NCBI GenBank assembly: GCA_046496815.1
Contig: JAWOGN010000339.1
Coordinates: 1 to 22,501 of the forward strand
Direction of reading: 5' to 3'
Length of the DNA: 22,501 nt
Source of the DNA: JAWOGN01 sp046496815
GTDB lineage: Bacteria > Desulfobacterota > DSM-4660 > Desulfatiglandales > Desulfatiglandaceae
Below are positions 7,511 to 15,703 of the stretch, piece by piece. Under the pieces are notes generated by a model. The model did not search any database and was not told the DNA's origin. It was given only the letters and a program-made list of their open reading frames with translations. The translations under genes were made by a program, and so were the position numbers. Every line of letters begins with the position of its first letter. Within the stretch, counting starts at the first letter, position 1.

Positions 7511-7861
7511 TTATTTCGGGGCGAATGCCGATGCCTTTCCAGGAGCCGTCCAAAGCAGCTGGATGAGCTCAGTCAGCAATTCGTTCACCGCCGCTTGCGG
7601 TGCGCCGGCTATGGCCTTTTCCAAGGCAAGATTGACCAAAGTTCTGTATTTGGCTTCCAGCTTTCGCAGTTCACTGAGAATGACAGGGCCATCTCCAAGG
7701 TCATCGGCCAGTTGCAAAAAAATCCGGTTCAAAATGTAAGCAGTCAAGATTTTGTCAGGATGGTGTTCTTCCCGACAGGACTTCGCCATCGTGATCAGGT
7801 TATCATAGTGAAAACCCTCGCCGGTCAATTCTCTGGCCCGCTTCAATCCGCCGTTACTCAT
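7511..7861 (-). CDS. Hypothetical helical protein, 116 aa
   Basis: I do not recognise this protein. It appears all-helical, with repeating hydrophobic positions (for example DKILTAYILNRIFLQLADDL and AVNELLTELIQLLW), and has no signal peptide or membrane segment. A strong ribosome site (GGGAGGGTG) is about four to six bases before the ATG, which supports real translation. It starts 36 bases after the QW-repeat gene and ends 78 bases before the adenine-deaminase-like gene, all on the same strand, so it is probably part of that transcript. Confidence 0.65.
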   Translation of the reverse strand: MSNGGLKRARELTGEGFHYDNLITMAKSCREEHHPDKILTAYILNRIFLQLADDLGDGPVILSELRKLEAKYRTLVNLALEKAIAGAPQAAVNELLTELIQLLWTAPGKASAFAPK

Positions 7862-7897
7862 GTTTCACCCTCCCAGAATGATGCGTTGATAAAACTG

Positions 7898-8704
7898 CTA
7901 TAATTCCCCCTTATTTTTCAACGCATGCACAGCCAAGAAGCTATGCCACTCGGGCTGTGACCGGCTCCAAGTGCCGTCACGCCGCTGCGTTTTGTACAAC
8001 CGCTCAAAAGCCGAAGCCAGCTGCGCGTCCCCTTCCGCAGCGTCCAAATGGGCCAAGGCATTGACCGTCTGATAAAAGGGAATATCTCCCGGCCATATCC
8101 CCGACGCTCTTTGGGCATGTCGCAAGTTCCTCACGGCCAGCGTCACGGCCCGACTCTCAGCGTAATGCGGGTGGACGACGAAGGCCCTCAGGATATTGTT
8201 GTACGCGGACCACCCGCACCATCTGCCGGAGCCCTCGGATCCTTGCGCTTCGAGCCACGCATAGAACTTCAACACCTTTGGATCCGCTCCACGTCCGAAA
8301 ACGCAGGAAAGAAAAAGGATCGCGCTGGTAATCAGAACAACGGAGGAGCTTTTTGTAAAGGGAAGCCCGGCCAGGTCATTCTTCGCGATTTTTTCTTTGA
8401 GATGCATTCTCTTCCGGTTGAAAAAGATCGACGCTTGGTCCAACAGCCAATCGAGTCCCTCGCGGACGGGTTCAATCGCTTCCCGGACAGTCAAGTGAAA
8501 CCAAAATAACCGTCCGATGGTCTGAATGAATGATCTATCCCATGAACCATCGGAGCATTGCCCTAGCAGAAGAAAGCGGACGGTCTCCTCAAAATCATGC
8601 TGGTAGCTTGACTGATCCTCCTTTAACCATTTCTTCCGCGCATAGAGCCCGGCGGGTGTCTTGCTTCCCTGAAATACTTGATAAGGATCGAATCGTAATC
8701 TCAT
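7898..8704 (-). CDS. QW-repeat alpha/alpha-toroid protein, squalene-hopene-cyclase-like
   Basis: This 268-aa protein carries terpene-cyclase/prenyltransferase-type toroid repeats: LLLGQCSDGSW near residue 48 and LYKTQRRDGTWSRS followed by EWHSFLAVHALK near the C-terminus match the 'Q..DGSW....W.T..AL.AL' QW pattern. Full squalene-hopene cyclases are about 630-720 aa and have a catalytic DxDD motif. Here the length is less than half and no DxDD is present, so it is unlikely to cyclise squalene by the usual protonation chemistry. It could bind an isoprenoid or acyl chain, or be a degenerate relative. It begins 52 bases after the radical SAM gene and is followed at 36 bases by the 116-aa gene. 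The ribosome site (GGA before TTTGTT-ATG) is weak. Confidence 0.7.
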   Translation of the reverse strand: MRLRFDPYQVFQGSKTPAGLYARKKWLKEDQSSYQHDFEETVRFLLLGQCSDGSWDRSFIQTIGRLFWFHLTVREAIEPVREGLDWLLDQASIFFNRKRMHLKEKIAKNDLAGLPFTKSSSVVLITSAILFLSCVFGRGADPKVLKFYAWLEAQGSEGSGRWCGWSAYNNILRAFVVHPHYAESRAVTLAVRNLRHAQRASGIWPGDIPFYQTVNALAHLDAAEGDAQLASAFERLYKTQRRDGTWSRSQPEWHSFLAVHALKNKGEL

Positions 8705-8756
8705 AACAAATCCACTCGGTCTGAGCTTCTACCGGGGAATCGCTCCCCAGCCGAAT

Positions 8757-10352
8757 TCAAAGACGGTGCTCAATTCGAAGAAGCCTTGGCTGCTGGAACA
8801 GGGCGAGTTTTTCAGTCATCCATGTCCAGGCAGAAAGGGGGATGGTGCCCCAGCACTGAAGCCGCTCCTTGAGGGAAAGCGGACCGAGTTCGTCTTCAAT
8901 TTCCCTCAAGAATTGTCTCGCCTCGGACCTGCGCTGCTGATTGGGTCCGAACCGTATGGCGGGATAAATCCCCGGCAGGGCGCTCCTCACATAGCTGCGC
9001 ATGCGCGCTGCCCGCTCGCGCAACAATGGGCTGGCGGAATCCTTCAGGTTTTGGTATCCCTCAAACCATGACTGCAGGACGCGCACCAAAGAAGGTCCAA
9101 GCACTTCAAAACACCTCCGATAGAGCTCTTTTTGAAGATCTTCCAGTTCTTCGGCGGTAAAGTGGGTATGTTTAAAGTGCATGGAAAACCCGTCGAAAGT
9201 TCGGTAATCGGGGTGATCCTGGTACTCCGGAAGATATCGCCCCTCGGCGAGAACTTTCTCATATAAAGGCGTGCTCGGAAAAGCGAAATAAATGAGAATT
9301 TGCCAAAGCGAAGGGCCCATTTCCGTGAGCTGCTTGAAGTCCTCCAGTATTCCGGCGCGATTTTGATATGGAAAACCGATGATCATAGACGTTAGGATGG
9401 CCACACCCCGGGATCTAAGATCGTCGTAGAGCACATCCAACTTTTTGCCCTGGAGTTTTTTGTATCCGGATTCCGTTCCCTCAAATCCGGTCCAAATGAC
9501 ATCGAAACCCATCTCAGCAATCTCATCGGCCGTGAACCGAGATAAACCGCGCACACTGCCGAACCCCATGATCGAGGATGAAACTCCCGCTTCACGCACA
9601 CAGTTCAGAAATTCCCTTGCCCGTGTCTCATGGATAAAAAAATCTTCGTCGATGAAGATAAAACTGCTCAGCGTATCACCCGTCTCTCGGGCTTTGCGCT
9701 CCATCAAACGCATGGTATCATGGAGTTCCCGACCACTTTGAATGAAAGGGATGTATTTACGATTGAAAAAGTGAGACGTGCAACAAAAATCGCATCCGTT
9801 CGGGCAGCCGAGCCCTCCGGTAATGTGGGCCACCTTGGTCTTGAGCGGAAAGGAATAGACCCGCGGTGACTCGATGGGGGTATACGGATGGCGGACAGGG
9901 CCATTCAGGCTCTCTCCCAGAAGTCTACGCATATAGACGATGCCCTCTTCCCGGCAGATGAAGTCGCAGTAGGCGCCGATGACATCATCGGAAAGAACGG
10001 TTCCATAGCCCCCGAAAATAATCTGTGAACCGGGCGAATACCTGCGGATGATTCGGGTCATTCGCCGGGCTTTGTGGAAAGTGGCTACAACGAAATTGAT
10101 TCCAATATAATCATAGTGTTTCGTCCGAATCTCATGGATAAATTCGCGCTCGGACGGGTAGTGAAGGACCACGGCGGGCGCCTCGATATTTTCTGCAATG
10201 TAATCAAGACCCCAGCAGCGGATGACCTGGCGGTAGCTGAAAATACCCTGACTTCGCGTCACCTGGGCGTGAAACAACTCGGCCCCAACGGAGTCACCTT
10301 CACCATTCCCGCCAAAAGGACGGCAGACACTCGTCAGAAGCACTTTAGGCAT
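8757..10352 (-). CDS. B12-binding-type radical SAM protein
   Basis: This 531-aa protein has an N-terminal Rossmann-like region that resembles the cobalamin-binding domain of class-B radical SAM enzymes (about 55-145, with YDYIGINF and SQIIFGGYGT). The DxHxxG lower-ligand motif is not seen, as in many members of this group. The radical SAM cluster motif follows: C183, C187 and C190 in GCPNGCDFCC, with IFIDEDFF and VIWTGFEGTESGYKKL matching later barrel strands. A C-terminal helical tail of about 130 aa follows. Such enzymes methylate unactivated carbons or, in lipid pathways, modify or join isoprenoid and acyl chains; the substrate here is unknown. The ATG at 10352 is chosen because a GGAGAGG-type site lies nine bases upstream; an in-frame ATG at 10400 adds 16 non-conserved residues. 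Its neighbours are a toroid protein downstream and DUF2177 upstream. Confidence 0.88.
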   Translation of the reverse strand: MPKVLLTSVCRPFGGNGEGDSVGAELFHAQVTRSQGIFSYRQVIRCWGLDYIAENIEAPAVVLHYPSEREFIHEIRTKHYDYIGINFVVATFHKARRMTRIIRRYSPGSQIIFGGYGTVLSDDVIGAYCDFICREEGIVYMRRLLGESLNGPVRHPYTPIESPRVYSFPLKTKVAHITGGLGCPNGCDFCCTSHFFNRKYIPFIQSGRELHDTMRLMERKARETGDTLSSFIFIDEDFFIHETRAREFLNCVREAGVSSSIMGFGSVRGLSRFTADEIAEMGFDVIWTGFEGTESGYKKLQGKKLDVLYDDLRSRGVAILTSMIIGFPYQNRAGILEDFKQLTEMGPSLWQILIYFAFPSTPLYEKVLAEGRYLPEYQDHPDYRTFDGFSMHFKHTHFTAEELEDLQKELYRRCFEVLGPSLVRVLQSWFEGYQNLKDSASPLLRERAARMRSYVRSALPGIYPAIRFGPNQQRRSEARQFLREIEDELGPLSLKERLQCWGTIPLSAWTWMTEKLALFQQPRLLRIEHRL

Positions 10353-10436
10353 GTAAACGATCCTCTCCGAGTATGGAGTAACCGATCCGGGATGAGACAT
10401 AAATAGAAGCGGTTTTAGGCGGTAAAGCAGACGCGT

Positions 10437-10844
10437 TCAAGAAAGCCATTGGGTTATCCGGTATCCGGCCGTTGAGACGATGCCGCTCAACGCAATGCCC
10501 CAGAGGATATCCACCACAACGATTTTTATGGGCCAACCCTTGAGAAGCGCCAAATTGGTAAGATCAAAGGTCGCGTAAGTCACCAGACCATACAACATGC
10601 CCAGTAACACGGCATGTATGCACGCATGGGCCTTGAATGCCGGGTAAATGACAAACACCATCATACCGAAAACAAAAAGCAAGTAAAATAGGAGGGCTGC
10701 CGCCCAGTTCACCTCCTCACTGAAAAAGTGCCCCAGGTATCGATAATAGAATCGCCTGGCAATCAAACCCAGCCACAGAAAATCGACGGCCAAGAATACC
10801 AGAAACGTCAGGAAATAGGCTTTTGCCCACTGTATCCAGGTCAT
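10437..10844 (-). CDS. DUF2177 family membrane protein
   Basis: This 135-aa protein fits DUF2177: about four transmembrane helices, beginning with WAKAYFLTFLVFLAVDFLWLG and containing the family-typical LLGMLYGLVTYATFDLTN and DILWG segments. The function of DUF2177 is not established. It repeatedly occurs beside cyclopropane-fatty-acid-synthase, DUF1295 and DUF1365 genes, which supports a role in membrane-lipid modification. An AAAGGGGGA ribosome site is placed correctly before the ATG. It is divergent from the MFS gene across a 284-bp intergenic region and is 84 bases upstream of the radical SAM gene, with which it may be co-transcribed. Confidence 0.88.
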   Translation of the reverse strand: MTWIQWAKAYFLTFLVFLAVDFLWLGLIARRFYYRYLGHFFSEEVNWAAALLFYLLFVFGMMVFVIYPAFKAHACIHAVLLGMLYGLVTYATFDLTNLALLKGWPIKIVVVDILWGIALSGIVSTAGYRITQWLS

Positions 10845-10928
10845 AAATTGATCCCCCTTTCATATCCCAGCAGCCGGGATCCCTCCTGAAATAAAATTCG
10901 GAGATATAAAACGCACCATATTTTTAAA

Positions 10929-10958
10929 TAAATATCGTAATGGAAATCGGTTTGTCTA
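10929..10958 (-). promoter_or_regulatory. Possible promoter for DUF2177 and following minus-strand genes
   Basis: On the minus strand TAGACA (10958-10953) and TATTTA (10934-10929) are 18 bases apart, followed by an AT-rich stretch. The leader of roughly 80 bases contains a small inverted repeat (ATCCC at 10864-10868, GGGAT at 10876-10880). This is a moderate match to the sigma-70 consensus only. Confidence 0.35.
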
Positions 10959-10997
10959 ACTTTTTTCTTATGGGATTTTCCCCCTGCGTTGCGTTTC

Positions 10998-11026
10998 TTG
11001 CAAAAACATTTACTTTTTACTATTTT
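10998..11026 (+). promoter_or_regulatory. Possible promoter for the MFS-DUF1295-methyltransferase operon
   Basis: TTGCAA (10998-11003) and TATTTT (11021-11026) are separated by 17 bases, in an AT-rich setting about 100 bases before the MFS start. This is a reasonable housekeeping-type promoter. No ECF sigma-factor consensus of the ChrR regulon (TGATC...TA) was noticed, although I could not search for it systematically. Confidence 0.35.
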
Positions 11027-11128
11027 ATAAACAAATTTTTTCACGGTTATCCCGATAAGCTCGGAAAATTTGGATACCGATGGCAAATCTGATACGCAGC
11101 CAATGGGCGGATTCGAGATCCTGACACC

Positions 11129-12556
11129 ATGACAAAGCGCTTTGAACAAAGTGTGTCGACAATAAAGCGGCTGGCCTATGCAGCGCCTGCCTTTTCCCTG
11201 GCCGTCGTGGGGATCCCCATCTATGTTTACATCCCCAAATTTTACACCGATGTGGTCGGCGTTCATATTTCAATTCTGGGCTCCCTCATATTGGGGGTGC
11301 GGCTCTTTGACGCAGCGACCGACCCGCTTATTGGATTCCTTTCAGACCGGACGAAAACGCCTTTTGGCCGAAGGCGACCCTATCTCGTCGGCGGTTCTGT
11401 GATGCTCGCCGTGTCAATTTTTTTTCTGTTTAATCCCCCCGAACTGTCTCCCCCCTTTGAGACCATATGGTTCGGGGGGATGATCTTCTGTGTTTTTCTC
11501 TTCTGGACCTTGGTGGAAGTCCCTTATGAGTCCCTGGGTCCTGAGATCACATTCGACTACCACGAGCGGACCGCACTCTTCGCCTGGCGGGACGGGGCAC
11601 TCATCGCCGGAACCCTGGTTGCAGCCGGGTCCCCGGCGCTCGTTTCCCAGCTCCTCAGTCTTTCGCCCACGCCGGCGGGCGAAAGAGCCAAGTTCTTCTG
11701 GATTTCCGTGGTGTATGCCCCGTTGATTGTGGCTTTCTGCTGGTGGTGCGTCTCCTCGATTCGGGAAAGGCCGCGGCATACCGACCCAACACAGCAGCGC
11801 CTTGTGAGCGGCTTTAGACTGGTGGTCCGGAATCGGCCATTTATGATTTTGCTCATATCCTACACGGTCGCCGCTTTCGGCAGCAACCTGCCGGCCACAC
11901 TGATTCTGTTTTATGTGGAACATGTCCTCACCTCGAAAATGGCTGACCTTTTTTTGGCCCTCTATTTTGTGACGGGCATTGTTTTTCTTCCGGGCTGGGT
12001 CTTTCTGGCCAAAAAGACAGGCAAGAAATATGCCTGGATTCTATCGATGCTCATCAATACGGGAGCCTTTCTCGGGGTTTTTTTTCTCGAATCCGGAGAC
12101 ACTTTGATATACGGCATTCTGGTCTTTTTCTCGGGGATCGGTTTCGGCGCCACGGTCGCCATCCCTTCGGCCATGCAGGCCGATGTGATTGATTACGACG
12201 AACTCATCACGGGAGAGCGACGTGAAGGACAGTATATCGGTCTATGGTCCATATCCAAGAAGCTTGCGGCTGCGCTGGGGGTCGGTGCCGCGCTTTCTTT
12301 GCTGGGCGCCGCAGGGTACGAACCGAATATCGTTCAGTCCGGCCAGGTGCTTCTAATGCTGCGGATTCTCTACGCCCTCGTTCCCTCTTTGTCGAACATA
12401 GCGGCGCTTCTTATCGCACTGGCTTACCCCATCAGCAGCCGGATTCATGACGACATACGGGCCGCTGTTGCAGCCGGAAGCAAGGGGCTTCCAGTTGAAG
12501 ATCCCCTCAACCCGGGCCGTTTCATTCGCCAGGAGCGAGGCCTGACGGCCGGTTAA
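11129..12556 (+). CDS. MFS transporter, GPH/MelB-type (MFS_2)
   Basis: This 475-aa protein has about twelve hydrophobic segments and the hallmark sequences of the glycoside-pentoside-hexuronide:cation symporter family: LFDAATDPLIGFLSDRTKT, FGRRRPYL, a late-half DYDELITGERREGQYIGLW block, and loops rich in basic residues on the cytoplasmic side. Typical GPH members carry sugars with Na+ or H+. Members lodged in cyclopropane-fatty-acid-synthase loci may instead move a lipid or lipid precursor; that is inference from context. It is the first gene of a plus-strand operon, with DUF1295 starting 28 bases after its stop. The ribosome site before the ATG is weak (GAGATCCTGACACC). Confidence 0.9.
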   Translation: MTKRFEQSVSTIKRLAYAAPAFSLAVVGIPIYVYIPKFYTDVVGVHISILGSLILGVRLFDAATDPLIGFLSDRTKTPFGRRRPYLVGGSVMLAVSIFFLFNPPELSPPFETIWFGGMIFCVFLFWTLVEVPYESLGPEITFDYHERTALFAWRDGALIAGTLVAAGSPALVSQLLSLSPTPAGERAKFFWISVVYAPLIVAFCWWCVSSIRERPRHTDPTQQRLVSGFRLVVRNRPFMILLISYTVAAFGSNLPATLILFYVEHVLTSKMADLFLALYFVTGIVFLPGWVFLAKKTGKKYAWILSMLINTGAFLGVFFLESGDTLIYGILVFFSGIGFGATVAIPSAMQADVIDYDELITGERREGQYIGLWSISKKLAAALGVGAALSLLGAAGYEPNIVQSGQVLLMLRILYALVPSLSNIAALLIALAYPISSRIHDDIRAAVAAGSKGLPVEDPLNPGRFIRQERGLTAG

Positions 12557-12584
12557 AAAAACAAACAGCAGGGAGGAAGAAAAC

Positions 12585-13379
12585 GTGGGCGACACCGTAA
12601 CACTGATGGGATTGAATCTGGCCGCTGTTATGGCCATGATGGTCTGTGCCTGGATCCTCAGTCTGATAATTAAAAATGCCGGTATCGCAGACATCTTTTG
12701 GGGTCTGGGCTTTGTGCTCATCGCCTGGTTGACCTTTTTTCTGGCCGACGGGTATCACTCCCGAAAGATTCTCCTGGCGGTCCTTGTATCCATCTGGGGT
12801 CTGAGGCTCGCCGCCTACATCGGTCTGAGAACGCGGGGAAAGGGGGAAGACCATCGCTATCAAACGTGGAGGGCGCAACACGGAAACAATTTCTGGTGGG
12901 TGAGCCTGTTCAATATCTTTGCGCTTCAGGGAATTCTTCTCTGGGTCATCTCCCTTGTGGTCCAGGCCGGCCAAATCGCTTCGGAACCTGAAGGGCTGGG
13001 CTGGATGGATGTGTCGGGCTTTATGATCTGGACAATCGGTTTTGTTTTTGAGGCGGTCGCCGATTTTCAGCTCTATCGGTTTAAAGCCGACCCCATCAAC
13101 CGCGGAAAAGTTATGGACCGTGGACTCTGGGCCTATACCCGACACCCCAATTACTTCGGAGAGTCCCTCATCTGGTGGGGGATCTTTTTAATCACCCTTT
13201 CCACACCGAACAACCTCTGGACCGTGATCAGCCCTGTCACCATTACCTTTTTGCTGCTGAAGGTATCCGGTGTGACGCTCTTGGAGAAAACCATGGTTGA
13301 AAAAAGGCCTGCCTATCGGGCCTACAAGGAAAATACAAGCGCGTTTTTCCCATGGTTTCCCGGAAGGAAAAACCCATGA
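12585..13379 (+). CDS. DUF1295 membrane protein (steroid 5-alpha-reductase-like)
   Basis: This 264-aa membrane protein has several transmembrane helices and the conserved C-terminal signature DRGLWAYTRHPNYFGESLIWWG, shared by DUF1295 and the 3-oxo-5-alpha-steroid 4-dehydrogenase/isoprenylcysteine methyltransferase-type fold (quoted here in shortened sense: key residues are R-H-P-N-Y-F-G-E). Eukaryotic relatives reduce C=C bonds with NADPH, so a reductase acting on an acyl or polyprenyl chain is plausible, but no bacterial activity is firmly established. The GTG start at 12585 is supported by GGGAGGAAG about six bases upstream. Its last four bases overlap the start of the following methyltransferase (ATGA), so the two are translationally coupled. 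Confidence 0.9.
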   Translation: MGDTVTLMGLNLAAVMAMMVCAWILSLIIKNAGIADIFWGLGFVLIAWLTFFLADGYHSRKILLAVLVSIWGLRLAAYIGLRTRGKGEDHRYQTWRAQHGNNFWWVSLFNIFALQGILLWVISLVVQAGQIASEPEGLGWMDVSGFMIWTIGFVFEAVADFQLYRFKADPINRGKVMDRGLWAYTRHPNYFGESLIWWGIFLITLSTPNNLWTVISPVTITFLLLKVSGVTLLEKTMVEKRPAYRAYKENTSAFFPWFPGRKNP

Positions 13380-14407
13380 ACCTGCTAATCAAACTGGCTG
13401 AGCAGGCCCTCATCCCCGATGCCTTGATTCGAATGGGCATTCGGAAGCTGGACCGTATTCGTCTTGATACGCAACGACGCGGAGATGTGGAGGCATCATG
13501 TCAGGACAAACGACGATTGATCCATCAGCTTCGCCGGAGTCCCCTCGCCCTCCAGACCGATAAACCCAAGGCACAGCACTATGAGATGCCTCCCCGTTTT
13601 TTTCAAAACGTGCTGGGGCCACGCATGAAATACAGCAGCTGCCATTGGCCTGAGGGCGTCGAAAGCCTCGATATGGCGGAAGAGGCCATGCTTGCTTTGT
13701 ACGGTCGGCGAGCCGAAATTGAAGACGGGATGGAGATCCTGGATTTGGGCTGTGGGTGGGGCTCCCTCACCTTCTGGATCGCCGAGAATTACTCGAAAGC
13801 CAAGGTATTGGCCGTGTCCAATGCACAAGATCAGATGGATTTCATTCGGAAAAAAGCCCTGGATAAAGGTTTCGAGAATATCCGGACCCTGATGTGCGAC
13901 ATAAACCACCTGGAGACAGACCGGCGCTTTGATCGCATCCTCTCCATCGAAATGTTCGAACACATGCGTAACTGGGAAAAACTGCTCCACAAGATTTCAA
14001 CATGGCTCAAGCCGCAGGGAAAACTGTTCGTTCATATCTTTTGCCACAAAAAATACCCGTATCTTTTTGAGACGGCCGGTGCCCGGAACTGGATGGGACG
14101 GCATTTTTTCACGGCCGGGATGATGCCCTCAGATGATCTCATGCTTTATTTTCAGGATACCCTTCGGGTGGAGGAGCACTGGAGCATGAGCGGATTGCAC
14201 TACAAGAAAACGGCTGAGGCTTGGCTCTCCAATCTGGACCGCCGGCGGGATGATGTATTGACTGTCCTGGCCGAGGCCTACGGTCGGTCGGATGCCAAGC
14301 GATGGTTACAGCGATGGCGTATCTTTTTCATGGCCTGTGCCGAGCTCTGGGGATATGCCAAGGGCCGGGAATGGCTGGTTTCCCATTACCGTCTCAAAAA
14401 ACCATGA
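13376..14407 (+). CDS. CFA-synthase-like SAM-dependent methyltransferase
   Basis: This 343-aa class-I methyltransferase is related to cyclopropane-fatty-acyl-phospholipid synthase and the coclaurine N-methyltransferase-like branch. The substrate-binding segment QHYEMPPRFFQNVLG...KYSSCHWP (about 67-92, with C89) is followed by SAM motif I, ILDLGCGWGS (121-130), and by the acidic SIEMFEH motif (E192, E195) that in CFA synthases sits in the bicarbonate-binding active site. It lacks the long N-terminal domain of classical CFA synthase. It probably methylates or cyclopropanates an unsaturated acyl chain; which one cannot be decided. The ATG at 13376 overlaps the DUF1295 stop and has AGGAA seven bases upstream. 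Its stop codon directly abuts the stop codon of the opposing cfa gene. Confidence 0.88.
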   Translation: MNLLIKLAEQALIPDALIRMGIRKLDRIRLDTQRRGDVEASCQDKRRLIHQLRRSPLALQTDKPKAQHYEMPPRFFQNVLGPRMKYSSCHWPEGVESLDMAEEAMLALYGRRAEIEDGMEILDLGCGWGSLTFWIAENYSKAKVLAVSNAQDQMDFIRKKALDKGFENIRTLMCDINHLETDRRFDRILSIEMFEHMRNWEKLLHKISTWLKPQGKLFVHIFCHKKYPYLFETAGARNWMGRHFFTAGMMPSDDLMLYFQDTLRVEEHWSMSGLHYKKTAEAWLSNLDRRRDDVLTVLAEAYGRSDAKRWLQRWRIFFMACAELWGYAKGREWLVSHYRLKKP

Positions 14408-15703
14408 TTATGGGTTCTTCTCTCCCTCCAGGCGAGGCAGGATGGGCGCCGGACGGCAACCGGGCTTGATAAGACGCGCCTGAATGTCGCCGAGGTATCG
14501 TTCCTGGAACCCGGCCTCGCAATACGAAAGATAATACTCCCACATTCGAATAAATGCGTCGGAAAACCCGAGAGCCTTGACCTGTTCGATGTTCTCAAAA
14601 AATCGGGACCGCCATGCCTGAAGGGTCCTGGCATAATGCGGCGTGATGTCCTCCAGGTGGTCCATCTTCAAATCGGTTATCTTTGCCACAGCCTGGCTTA
14701 TGGCGGCAATGGAGGGGATGCAGCTGCCGGGGAAGATATACCGTTTGATAAAATCCACGGAATGCTTGTGTTTCTCAAAGACCCTGTCTGCAATGGTGAT
14801 TGCTTGAAGCATCATCATCCCATCTTCTTTCAAGCAATTGCTGCACACGCGAAAAAATGTTTCCAGATAGTGATGTCCGACTGCTTCGATCATCTCAATG
14901 GAGACCAGTTTGTCAAACCGGCCCTCCAAATCCCGGTAATCTTTGAAGAGGATTTGGATGCGGTCCTTAAGACCCGCCTCTGTGGCGCGCTCCTGAGCCA
15001 GGCGATACTGTTCCGCTGAAATGGTGACAGTGGTGACGCGACAGCCGTAACGTTCCGCGGCAAACAGGGAAAACCCGCCCCAACCCGTTCCGATTTCAAG
15101 CACGTGATCCGATGCTTTCAAAGCGAGCTTTTTGCAGATGCGATCGTACTTGGCAAGGGAGGCCTCCTTCAGGGTGCTGTTCTCCGCTTCAAACACGCCG
15201 CATGAATACGTCAGGGTTTCATCCAGAAAGAGTTTATAGAAGTCATTCCCCAGATCGTAGTGGGCGGAGATGTTGGCTCGGCTGCCTTTCTTGGTATCCC
15301 TGCGCAGGGCATGGAAAACTTTGTAGGCAGGAGCCGACAGCTTGGTCCATCGCCTGTCCAACCCCTCGAAAACCGCTTGATTGAGCAGAACGATACGGAT
15401 GAGCACCGTCAGGTCATCCGTTCGCCAAAGCCCCATCATGTAGGCCTCGCCCGCGCCCACGCTTCCCCCGAAAAGGATACGGTTATAAAAGCCCGGATGG
15501 AGGATGGTCACAGAAGCGTCAAGAAATTCGCCATCCGTCCGTTGCCCGAAAGTCACTTCCAGATCACCATCGATGAGATGAATCCGCCCGCGTCTTAATC
15601 GCTTCAGAATGGAAAAAATGATTTTACGGGCCGACCCGTGAAAAACTGCGGAGGTTGACCTTTCCGAAAACCGTTTTTCCATGCATCGTAACGTTTCATT
15701 CAT
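14408..15703 (-). CDS. cfa: Cyclopropane-fatty-acyl-phospholipid synthase
   Basis: This 431-aa protein has the full CFA-synthase layout: an N-terminal SCP2-like domain (about 25-130), then the catalytic domain with HYDLGNDFYKLFLD and TYSCG (C168, equivalent to the conserved active-site region Cys), SAM motif I LEIGTGWGGF (202-211), the SIEMIEAVG block (E270, E273), KRYIFPGSCIPS (320-331), DITPHYARTL and MWEYYLSYCEAGF near the C-terminus. It should transfer a methylene from S-adenosylmethionine across the cis double bond of phospholipid acyl chains at the cytoplasmic membrane surface, strengthening membranes under stress. It is the third gene of a minus-strand operon; its ATG overlaps the DUF1365 stop by four bases. 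The frame is open upstream to 15814, but that part overlaps DUF1365 and is not conserved. Confidence 0.95.
   Translation of the reverse strand: MNETLRCMEKRFSERSTSAVFHGSARKIIFSILKRLRRGRIHLIDGDLEVTFGQRTDGEFLDASVTILHPGFYNRILFGGSVGAGEAYMMGLWRTDDLTVLIRIVLLNQAVFEGLDRRWTKLSAPAYKVFHALRRDTKKGSRANISAHYDLGNDFYKLFLDETLTYSCGVFEAENSTLKEASLAKYDRICKKLALKASDHVLEIGTGWGGFSLFAAERYGCRVTTVTISAEQYRLAQERATEAGLKDRIQILFKDYRDLEGRFDKLVSIEMIEAVGHHYLETFFRVCSNCLKEDGMMMLQAITIADRVFEKHKHSVDFIKRYIFPGSCIPSIAAISQAVAKITDLKMDHLEDITPHYARTLQAWRSRFFENIEQVKALGFSDAFIRMWEYYLSYCEAGFQERYLGDIQARLIKPGCRPAPILPRLEGEKNP

Noticed and set aside
11113..11144. CAAAGCGCTTTG near the MFS start resembling the arm of the 17.8-kb inverted repeat
   Set aside because: Only the short palindromic core is shared, and it lies within codons 2-5 of the MFS gene; it lacks the GTATCAATTTAG part.
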